Origin: Bryobacterales bacterium
GTDB taxonomy: Bacteria > Acidobacteriota > Terriglobia > Bryobacterales > Bryobacteraceae
DNA length: 6,430 nt
Direction of reading: 5' to 3'
Assembly (NCBI GenBank): GCA_030838885.1
Contig: JAUZEU010000770.1
Span: forward strand, 1-6,430
Under the pieces are notes generated by a model. That model searched no databases and was not told where the DNA came from. It worked only from the letters and a program-made list of their open reading frames with translations. Position numbers and translations under genes: made by a program. Shown here piece after piece: positions 1 to 6,049 of this stretch (position 1 is its first letter; each line of letters opens with the position of its first letter).

Positions 1-1457
1 GCTACCCGAAGCCCAAGCCAGATCAGAAGCGCGAAGATGCTGTAGACGGTTATGATGCCGAGGAAACCCCACTCTTCGCCGAGGACGGACACGATCAGGT
101 CTGTGTAGCCGGCGGGGATGACGTCAGATTCACCCAGTCCGGGCCCTGTGCCGAGCGGCCCGCCGGAAGCCATAGCCCAGAGAGAGTGAACCACCTGATC
201 GCCGCCGCGCACGGTGTTGCTCCAGGGCGAAAGCCACATGGAGACGCGATCATGCACTGTCTTCGGTGTCCCCAAAAAGTAACCCGCAAGGAAACCCCCG
301 AGGAGTGTGGCCATGCCGATTACGGCCAGAGGCGCGCGGTTGCGGGCGATGGCGTAAAGAGTCAGGAAGACGGCCGCAAAGACAAGCGCAGGGCCGAGAT
401 CGCGCTGCAGATAGAAGAACACCACGGCCAGCCCGACGCCGATCATTACCGGGGCAGCGTATTCCAGCGGCGGCAATTCGATGCCGGGGATAACGAATCG
501 TTTCTCACGCAGTTGTCGCAGCAATGGCCAGCGTTTCGAAAAGTATCCGGCGAGGAAGAAAACGAGCAGGATTTTAATGACTTCCACCGGCTGGAACGGA
601 CCGAGGTTCACCCGGGCGTCGCTGCCGCTCGGTCCGGAGCCAAAGAAGATCAGAGCCAGAGATAGCACGATGGCGCCCAGCAACGGCACGAAGCTATAAC
701 TGGCGGTGGTGGATTCCCAGTTTACGAAGCTGGCGAGCAGCATGAGAAGGCAGCCTCCAACCACTCCCTGCGCGAAGGGGATAAAGATCATGGTGTCGCG
801 AAGGGGATCGCGCAGCGCCACCATGAGCGCGAAGCCAATGCCGGTGAGCAGCAGCAGCAAAGGCAAAAACGCGAGAGGGCCGGTAAAACCACGGATCGTC
901 CAGACCAGGTTCGTGAGAACGAACGCAACGAGAATCGCTCCGGCCCAGAGCAGGAACTCGCGTTTGAACCCGGCGAAATCGCGCACGATAATTTGAGGTT
1001 TCAGTTGCGCAAACTGGGCGGGAGTAAGAAGGCCGACCGTATTGGTCTTCGCTTCTTCCGCGCGCTTGCGAAGGTCGTCCAGTTTGCGATCCCCCATGAG
1101 GTCCGCACGAGCCGGACGAATGCGGGCGATGGCGCCGGTGTTAGGCAGCGTACCACCATCCTCGGCAATCGCGTCGAAGATACGGCGCGCGATAAATTCC
1201 CGATCAGCCGGGCTCTGGATGACTGCAAGTACCGGATAGAGTTTCTCCGCGCGATCCACCCGAGAAACATTGAGAGGTGGCGCGGGCGATTCTGGGCGGC
1301 GGATTTTCGCCGAGTACACCAGCCACCATGCGCCGCTGATGATGATGCCCGCCAGGATCAGCCAGATCAGTTCAGGCGCGCGGGTCGTGGTGATTTTTGT
1401 ACGGGTGCGGCTCCGCGAAGCCTCGCGCGATTGGGGCGTGCTGCGGGTGACCGCCAT
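1..1457 (-). CDS. FtsW/RodA/SpoVE-family SEDS glycosyltransferase with N-terminal extension, 3' end cut by window
   Basis: Reading down from ATG at 1457-1455 the frame stays open for 485 codons to the window edge, so the C-terminus is missing. SEDS proteins polymerise peptidoglycan glycan strands from lipid II in the inner membrane, usually with a class B penicillin-binding protein. Family signatures visible: FQPVEVIK at residues 288-295 (usual FQPSELAK), QRDLGPALV at 351-359, RVSMWLSPW at 404-412, GTGPGLG at 436-442 and IPAGYTDLIVSVLGEEWGF at 447-465. About ten membrane spans are visible (roughly 31-50, 167-187, 195-215, 224-246, 252-272, 288-306, 331-350, 352-371, 375-396, 456-480). Residues 1-165 are an extension that short FtsW/RodA proteins lack: a Ser/Arg/Thr-rich tail, one span, then a charged soluble stretch of about 115 residues. 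Position 414 is Asn where the catalytic Asp is expected. The start lies one base after the kinase stop, with GAAGGA upstream. FtsW versus RodA cannot be decided; a PBP gene may follow to the left. Confidence 0.93.
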   Translation of the reverse strand, partial: MAVTRSTPQSREASRSRTRTKITTTRAPELIWLILAGIIISGAWWLVYSAKIRRPESPAPPLNVSRVDRAEKLYPVLAVIQSPADREFIARRIFDAIAEDGGTLPNTGAIARIRPARADLMGDRKLDDLRKRAEEAKTNTVGLLTPAQFAQLKPQIIVRDFAGFKREFLLWAGAILVAFVLTNLVWTIRGFTGPLAFLPLLLLLTGIGFALMVALRDPLRDTMIFIPFAQGVVGGCLLMLLASFVNWESTTASYSFVPLLGAIVLSLALIFFGSGPSGSDARVNLGPFQPVEVIKILLVFFLAGYFSKRWPLLRQLREKRFVIPGIELPPLEYAAPVMIGVGLAVVFFYLQRDLGPALVFAAVFLTLYAIARNRAPLAVIGMATLLGGFLAGYFLGTPKTVHDRVSMWLSPWSNTVRGGDQVVHSLWAMASGGPLGTGPGLGESDVIPAGYTDLIVSVLGEEWGFLGIITVYSIFALLIWLGLRV

Positions 1458-1458
1458 G

Positions 1459-3348
1459 CTAAGGGGTATCCTTCGTGGCAGGCTGCTGAGCCTGCTGAGC
1501 AGCGGTCAAAGTCTTATGCGCCTCATCGCGCTCCTGCGAAACCTTTTCGGCCAGTTCCGTGCCTTTTAAAAAGGGCGCGACGGAATTGTAGAGGCTCTGC
1601 GCATGTTCCAGGTCGCGGTCGGCGTGCTCCAGGGCGTCCTGCAGCTTGCCAATATCATGGGCGCGCTTAGCCTCCGCGAGCCAGCGTTCCCCGTGTCTCT
1701 TATACGCATCGGCCAGTGCCTTCTGCTCGCGGCGGCCGGGTCGAAAACCATTGCGCTGCGCTTCGTGCAACTCCTCTTCTGCCTTATCCAGTTCACTGTC
1801 GCTCATGTGAATCAGGGCGAGCCCCAGATGCGGGTCGGGCGAGTGTGGGAGCAGGCTGCGGGCCTCCTCAAAATCCGAGCGGGCTTTGCGAACGTCGCCC
1901 GCGCGCAACCGGATATGGCCATCCACCATCCTGGATTTGCCGCGGATCGATTTATCATCCGGCGCAATCGAGACGGCCTGGGTAAGTGCCGTCTGAGCAC
2001 GCTTCCAGTCGCGCGTGTAGACAGGGGTGCTTTCGCTGGCTTCCCGGTAATCGGCGATAACGCGGTCCGCTTCGGCCACATAGCGGTCGCGAAGGCTGTT
2101 GCGGGCCGGGTAAAGCGGCCAGGCGAAGAGGCTCTTGGCCGCGAGTGTGCGGAACGCCTTCGCCCCGTCTTCGGTGCCTAATTGGCCCGAGTCGATTTGC
2201 TTGCGAAGGGCCTCGGCCTGATTCCACATTCGGATTTCATACACGACCGTGAAGACGCAGGCGAAGAAGATAATGACCGCGGAGACCATCAGGACACGGA
2301 GGAACTGTATGGCAAGGCTCGTCTTGCTTCGGGCTTTCTTAATGGCCGGTGGTGTTGTGACGGGCCAGGACTTCACAGATGCTCTGTCAGAAGGCGTCTC
2401 CGAGGGCGAAGTCCGGCGTGTCTGTTCGTCCGCATTCCCATAGGCCGTGCGGCGCGTAGCCTCGGGATCCTGCGACGCAGTCGCATGTTCGGCCGGCCGG
2501 GCCACTCGCTGCCATTCATGAAGAGCCGCCTGGAACTGCGCGGCGCTCGGGAAGCGGCGATTCAGATCGGGGTCGAGTGCGCGCGAGAGAATCTCCCGCA
2601 GCCCGCGCGGCAGTGTCGCAACCGCTGGCGCCAGAGCCTTATAGTTGCGGATCAGCCACTCCGTCTTCGACGACGCTTCGGCTTCAAAGTACGGTTTCCC
2701 CGTGAGCATCTCGAACAGGACGATGGCCACCGACCAAACATCCGATCGCGCATCCATATCACCCGTCTGCAGCCGCTCAGGCGAGGAGTAGGGGATGCTG
2801 CCGAACTGATTGAAGGTGATGCTGCGCGTCATCGAAACCGCTTTGGCGATGCCGAAATCCAGCACCTTCACGTGCCCGGCCGCGGTGATGCGGATATTGC
2901 GCGGCTTGATGTCACCGTGAATAATGCCGCGATGGGCGCGCTCCTCAATCACGGTCTGGAAAGTGTGGGCTTTCACGAGCACGTCAAGGATATCGAGAGC
3001 GATGGAGACAGCGCGATCGGGCGGGAGCGGGCCGCGCGCAACCAGTTCCGAAAGGTCTTCCCCTTCGATATACTCCATCGCGATGTAGAAGTAGCCGTCA
3101 CGTTCACCAACATCGAAGATTTGGGCCACGCGGCCACCGGGCTCGCGCTTGGCAAGTTGATCCTGCAGTGTCGCGCCACGGCGTTCCGCCGCCACTGCAT
3201 CCAGGCTGTCCTGATCGGTGCCGGCGTCGATCAGCTTGAGACCCACGTGGCGGTTGAGCACGGGATCGTAAGCGAGAAAAACACGGCCCATGCCACCGCC
3301 GGCGAGTTTGCGGACGATCTGATAGCGGCCGAACAATTTGGGATCCAT
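1459..3348 (-). CDS. Membrane Ser/Thr protein kinase (PknB/Hanks type) with C-terminal TPR-like ectodomain, HGD catalytic loop
   Basis: The 629-residue protein has a cytoplasmic kinase domain at about 8-280, a polar Ser/Thr-rich linker (285-345), one membrane span (about 348-371) after a basic stretch, and an extracytoplasmic tail of about 258 residues. Kinase landmarks: GGGMGRV glycine loop 17-23, Lys38 in strand beta3, HGDIKPRN catalytic loop 144-151 with Asp146 and Asn151, DFG 164-166, SSPE 188-191 and RSDVW 201-205. The catalytic Lys and both Asp are present, so activity is expected. The HRD Arg is Gly145 (non-RD), and the alpha-C to beta4 region (about 50-80) lacks the common HPNIV motif. 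The tail has helical TPR-like repeats, clearest at 446-535, then charged helices and a Gln/Ala-rich end; no PASTA repeats are seen. The ATG directly abuts the phosphatase stop (TAGATG), with AAGGGG upstream. Likely substrates, by context, are the FHA protein, the SEDS protein or itself. Confidence 0.95.
   Translation of the reverse strand: MDPKLFGRYQIVRKLAGGGMGRVFLAYDPVLNRHVGLKLIDAGTDQDSLDAVAAERRGATLQDQLAKREPGGRVAQIFDVGERDGYFYIAMEYIEGEDLSELVARGPLPPDRAVSIALDILDVLVKAHTFQTVIEERAHRGIIHGDIKPRNIRITAAGHVKVLDFGIAKAVSMTRSITFNQFGSIPYSSPERLQTGDMDARSDVWSVAIVLFEMLTGKPYFEAEASSKTEWLIRNYKALAPAVATLPRGLREILSRALDPDLNRRFPSAAQFQAALHEWQRVARPAEHATASQDPEATRRTAYGNADEQTRRTSPSETPSDRASVKSWPVTTPPAIKKARSKTSLAIQFLRVLMVSAVIIFFACVFTVVYEIRMWNQAEALRKQIDSGQLGTEDGAKAFRTLAAKSLFAWPLYPARNSLRDRYVAEADRVIADYREASESTPVYTRDWKRAQTALTQAVSIAPDDKSIRGKSRMVDGHIRLRAGDVRKARSDFEEARSLLPHSPDPHLGLALIHMSDSELDKAEEELHEAQRNGFRPGRREQKALADAYKRHGERWLAEAKRAHDIGKLQDALEHADRDLEHAQSLYNSVAPFLKGTELAEKVSQERDEAHKTLTAAQQAQQPATKDTP
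1469..1474 (-). promoter_or_regulatory. Ribosome binding site for the SEDS gene
   Basis: GAAGGA on the minus strand lies inside the last codons of the kinase gene, 11 bases before the ATG at 1457. It supports that start and suggests re-initiation by ribosomes finishing the kinase. Confidence 0.6.
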
Positions 3349-4959
3349 CTATGGATGCCCCTTTTTGGCAGGGGAAGAAGCGGGCGCTGAAGCGACCACC
3401 GGTTGATCAACCAGCCGGACCGCTTTTTTCAGTGGCAGGCCGCCAAAGAAATTCTCCTGGAAATCGGCCGCCTGCCATGTGTGACCGTGAATCCAGATGG
3501 GTTCCGCAGCGTTATCGACGATGCTGTTATCTTTCAGTACGGGCCGCGCTGCCTCCTGCACATCAATGCCAGGTTTCGGCGCGCCTGCCGTGCCATTTCC
3601 ATTCGCTGCAATCAGATTACTGTCCAGACGGGGTTTGGCCGCACTGGCGATCTGAATCCCCGGTCCCAGATTGTTGGAAATCTTACTCGAGGCAATCAGT
3701 GGCGCGGACGTACCGCTCACGACGATACCTGTCTGCGCGCCTGTAACCCGGACGTTGACGATGCCCGGACTGGAATCCAGCAGTTCGATTCCTATCGATG
3801 CCGGGGCCTCCGAGTCGCCCTGAATCCAGACGCCCTCAAGCGATCCCGTTTCCACCTTGTGCGCCATTACCGGAGGGCCCCCATCGGGTGAAATGAGGGT
3901 AACGGTAGATGGCTGGCGGGCACGAATTGCCACGCCTTCGCGCAGTTGGATTCTCTCCCTGTAGCGGCCCTCCGGGATCAGGACGGTATCGCCCGAATGC
4001 GCCTGCCCCAGCGTCGCGTTGATTCCTGCCGGCCCGACCACGAGAGTTCGCGGTCCGGTGTCGGCAAACTGAGTTCGGATTGAGGGAATGAGAAGACCGA
4101 TCCCCAGGCCCAGGACAAGACCTCCGGCGAGCGCGGCAGCAACGGGGATCCGTCCTCGTGTCTTTCGCAGAGCGGGCTTCGGCGCGGGTGCAATTTCCCG
4201 AGTGTGCGGCTTGTACCCCGGTGCGGCCACGACGACGATCGTGATGTTGTCCTTGCCGCCTGCGTGATTGGCTGCGTCGATCAGCGCCGCAATGGCGGCT
4301 TCGTAATCGGGCGCATAGCGCTCCAGGCCCGCTCGGATTTCGGCGCTGCCAATTAGATCTGAAAGACCGTCGGAGCAAAGCAGTATTGCGCCATCGGAAG
4401 GCATTTCAAACTGAACGATATCGATGAAAGCGGGATCGTCCGGCGCGCGTTCACTGGTGCCAACATCCCGGTAGATTTCGTTGCGCCGGGGGTGCCGCAT
4501 TGCTTCCGACTCGTCCAGTTCGCCGCGATCTTCGCGTTCACCCACCGGTGAATGATCCGGGGTCATTTTGCGGATGGAGCCGGGCTGTAAGAGGTAGAGG
4601 CGCGAATCGCCGACGTGCCCCACCGTAACCACATCGTCTTCGATCAGTGCGACCGTGAGTACACAGGCCATGCCGGTCCACTCGGGGCGTGAGCGCGCGC
4701 GCCGGAAGATCTCGTTGTTGGCGAGCGCTATAGCCTCACGGATACGGTCTTCCGGGGTTCCGGTCGGCCTCTCCAGACGCTCATGAAGAACTTCCACAGC
4801 TATGCTCGCGGCCTGTTCCCCTGCAGCGTGGCCGCCCACGCCATCGATCACGGCGAAGATACCGCGGTCGGCATCCACGTAATAGCGGTCTTCGTTGTTA
4901 GTTCGCCGCCGCCCCGTGTCGCTCGCGGCGGCCGAATGAAGGCGGGCCCGCACAGCCAT
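3349..4959 (-). CDS. PP2C-family Ser/Thr phosphatase with membrane span and beta-helix ectodomain (PstP/Stp1-like catalytic part)
   Basis: The 536-residue protein begins with a metal-dependent PP2C domain at about 5-246, which would dephosphorylate Ser/Thr substrates of the neighbouring kinase. Visible motifs: NNEDR 21-25, DGVGGH 39-44, VGDSR 116-120, CSDGLSD 195-201 and GGKDN 234-238, so the metal-binding Asp residues (24, 39, 197, 237) are all there. A Pro/Lys/Arg-rich linker (about 250-270) leads to one membrane span (about 272-293), placing the rest outside the cytoplasm. Residues 305-515 look like a right-handed parallel beta-helix: SGDTVLIPEGRYRERI (322-337) is the classic entry of pectin-lyase-like folds, followed by rungs ending in SKISNN, DSNLIAANG and KDNSIVDN. 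A short Ala/Ser/Pro tail follows. Typical bacterial PP2Cs are about 240-260 residues and mycobacterial PstP about 500. The start overlaps the preceding stop (TGATG) with GGGAGAGG upstream. The ectodomain ligand is unknown. Confidence 0.95.
   Translation of the reverse strand: MAVRARLHSAAASDTGRRRTNNEDRYYVDADRGIFAVIDGVGGHAAGEQAASIAVEVLHERLERPTGTPEDRIREAIALANNEIFRRARSRPEWTGMACVLTVALIEDDVVTVGHVGDSRLYLLQPGSIRKMTPDHSPVGEREDRGELDESEAMRHPRRNEIYRDVGTSERAPDDPAFIDIVQFEMPSDGAILLCSDGLSDLIGSAEIRAGLERYAPDYEAAIAALIDAANHAGGKDNITIVVVAAPGYKPHTREIAPAPKPALRKTRGRIPVAAALAGGLVLGLGIGLLIPSIRTQFADTGPRTLVVGPAGINATLGQAHSGDTVLIPEGRYRERIQLREGVAIRARQPSTVTLISPDGGPPVMAHKVETGSLEGVWIQGDSEAPASIGIELLDSSPGIVNVRVTGAQTGIVVSGTSAPLIASSKISNNLGPGIQIASAAKPRLDSNLIAANGNGTAGAPKPGIDVQEAARPVLKDNSIVDNAAEPIWIHGHTWQAADFQENFFGGLPLKKAVRLVDQPVVASAPASSPAKKGHP
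3358..3363 (-). promoter_or_regulatory. Ribosome binding site for the kinase gene
   Basis: AAGGGG on the minus strand, within the 3' end of the phosphatase gene, lies nine bases before the kinase ATG at 3348. It fixes the start and supports translational coupling. Confidence 0.6.
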
Positions 4960-5057
4960 CAGCGCCTCTCCCGAGCCACCGTGAGAAACGCGATAAGGGC
5001 GACCGCGAGCAGCATCGCGACGAGCACGACTGTGCGCCCGATGAGCAGATCTTTCAA
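4959..5057 (-). CDS. Single-span membrane microprotein between the FHA and PP2C genes
   Basis: Between the FHA stop (5065-5063) and the phosphatase start there are about 100 bases whose third frame reads as a 32-residue protein from TTG at 5057-5055: a short MKDLLIGR lead, a hydrophobic span of about 20 residues (roughly 9-28) and a basic RERR end, stopping with TGA inside TGATG. Charge suggests N-terminus out and C-terminus in. Nearly all codons end in G or C, like the neighbours. The start is uncertain: TTG has a distant GGGAAG 13 bases upstream, while GTG at 5078-5076 would give 39 residues and overlap the FHA gene. No family is recognised. In mycobacteria this slot is occupied by fhaB, whose product also starts with a membrane helix, so a reduced counterpart is possible, but that is inference. 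Confidence 0.6.
   Translation of the reverse strand: MKDLLIGRTVVLVAMLLAVALIAFLTVARERR
4965..4972 (-). promoter_or_regulatory. Ribosome binding site for the phosphatase gene
   Basis: GGGAGAGG on the minus strand ends five bases before the TGATG stop-start overlap at 4961-4957. It is the strongest Shine-Dalgarno sequence in the operon and lies in the last codons of the small upstream reading frame. Confidence 0.65.
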
Positions 5058-5062
5058 GGCCG

Positions 5063-5986
5063 CTACACCGCTTCCCACTGCAGATCGATCACGCCGGCGA
5101 GGCTGATAGTGGCACGGCGCGGTATTTCCACCGGGTTGTTCTGCGCGACAGGTTTCCCGTTCACCGCAGTGCCAAACTGACTGGCGTCTTCTATGGTGAA
5201 ACGGCCGGTTTCCGGGTCGCGTCGTATGCGGCAATGCTCCCGCGACACGTCGGGCAGGGTCTCCAGCCTGAGATCCACCCAGTACGATCTGCCGCCGCGC
5301 CCGATCACCATTTGATTCTTGGTCACCTCGAAGGTCTTTTGCCCCTGCTGGTCCACATAACGGATATACGCAAAGGCTCGCCCTTTTGTGCCATCGTCTT
5401 CGGATTCTTTTGGAGCAGAGTCTTCACCCGCCAGTTCCGGTGACGTCCGCGAGGGTGGAGGCGTTGCGGTAGCGGTCGATACTGTTGCGTCCGGGTCGGG
5501 AACGGTGGGTTCCGGGGGCGGAGCGGGTTCCGCCCCTTTCGGAAAGATCCGGCGGGTCAACGAACCAGCGCCATATTCCTGCTTCTGCGGCGCGCCGAGA
5601 TCTGAATAAACCTCAATCTCGCCGGGTTGCAGTTTGGCATCGAGATCGGGGTAGATTTCGACCGTCCATTCCTCTGTGAGGCGGACGAATTCAGTGGGCT
5701 CCGCACCTTCAGCAGCGCCGATCTTCGACAGCACGGTGCGGGCGAATCTCCGCTTCGAAGCATTCCAGCCGGCAAGGCGTTCGTCGAGAGCGGCACGAAT
5801 CTCCCCGGCGATGAAGGGTACCACATCGCGGAAAGGTTCATAATCGTCCGGGCTCAGGTAGATCCGATAGATGGAAGGGACGATCGTCTTCCGGCGAATC
5901 CGGAAAAGCCCGTCTTCCATGTTGCGCAGGACTTCGCCGATCAGATCGTCTCCATTGAGACGCGTGCCAGCAGTTCGGCCAGTCAT
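5063..5986 (-). CDS. FhaA-like FHA-domain protein (DUF3662-like N-terminus plus C-terminal FHA)
   Basis: The 307-residue soluble protein has three parts. Residues about 9-150 resemble the FhaA N-terminal domain (DUF3662): an amphipathic helix, then the KTIVPS, RIYLSPDDYEPF and GEIRAALDERLAGW segments typical of that fold. Residues 151-205 are a Pro/Thr/Asp/Glu-rich linker with several Thr-Pro and Ser-Pro pairs. Residues 206-305 are an FHA domain, a phosphothreonine reader: VIGRGG 227-232, VSREHCRI 247-254 and FGTAVNGK 271-278. Arg230, Ser248 and His251 of the FHA signature are present, but the usual Asn before Gly-Thr is Phe271. It would bind phosphorylated kinase, SEDS partner or another envelope protein at the membrane. 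An in-frame TAG four codons upstream makes this ATG the first possible start, and no Shine-Dalgarno sequence precedes it. In actinobacteria FhaA works with PknB and the lipid II flippase homologue MviN; the role here is inferred from context. Confidence 0.92.
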   Translation of the reverse strand: MTGRTAGTRLNGDDLIGEVLRNMEDGLFRIRRKTIVPSIYRIYLSPDDYEPFRDVVPFIAGEIRAALDERLAGWNASKRRFARTVLSKIGAAEGAEPTEFVRLTEEWTVEIYPDLDAKLQPGEIEVYSDLGAPQKQEYGAGSLTRRIFPKGAEPAPPPEPTVPDPDATVSTATATPPPSRTSPELAGEDSAPKESEDDGTKGRAFAYIRYVDQQGQKTFEVTKNQMVIGRGGRSYWVDLRLETLPDVSREHCRIRRDPETGRFTIEDASQFGTAVNGKPVAQNNPVEIPRRATISLAGVIDLQWEAV

Positions 5987-6049
5987 GCGTAAATTCTAAC
6001 GCGCATCCGGTCTGCGGTGCATGGAAGCAGAGCCTGAGAGCCGTGGAGC
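5987..6049. other. Only intergenic gap of the window (63 bases)
   Basis: This is the only non-coding stretch longer than a few bases. It separates the right-edge gene from the five tightly joined genes. It holds the candidate -10 box and a short direct repeat (GGCTC TCA GGCTC on the minus strand) near 6027-6041. No hairpin followed by a T-run is seen, so read-through from the upstream gene is possible. Confidence 0.5.
5993..5998 (-). promoter_or_regulatory. Candidate -10 box for a leaderless operon promoter
   Basis: TAGAAT on the minus strand lies six bases before the ATG of the FHA gene. With normal spacing the transcript would begin at the A of that ATG, which agrees with the lack of a Shine-Dalgarno sequence. 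A -35 match 17 bases upstream (TGCACC) is poor, so the call rests on the -10 box, the 63-base gap and the missing ribosome site. Confidence 0.4.

Noticed and set aside
186..665. 159-codon plus-strand frame opposite the SEDS membrane spans
   Set aside because: Highly charged translation with no motif, antisense to conserved SEDS signatures.
1482..1503. Tandem CTGCTGAGC copies with GCTGCT/AGCAGC inverted ends, a possible terminator or repeat
   Set aside because: It lies within the kinase's C-terminal codons and encodes the Ala-Gln-Gln repeats; there is no T-run, and transcription must continue into the SEDS gene.
993..1670. 225-codon plus-strand frame opposite the SEDS gene start and kinase end
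   Set aside because: Arg/Pro/Ala-rich low-complexity translation spanning the junction of two well-supported minus-strand genes; a GC-driven shadow.
2182..3390. 402-codon open frame on the plus strand opposite the kinase
   Set aside because: Its translation has no recognisable domain and is Arg/His-rich, as expected from the antisense of a GC-rich gene; the minus-strand frame has unambiguous kinase motifs.
4959..5234. 91-codon minus-strand frame from ATG at 5234 ending at the phosphatase start
   Set aside because: Its first half lies out of frame inside the FHA domain and reads as Arg/His-rich noise; only the last 32-39 residues look like a protein, so a later start was chosen.
6001..6021. 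Weak hairpin in the intergenic gap as a terminator for the right-edge gene
   Set aside because: Only about five pairs including a G-T pair, and no T-run after it on the minus strand.
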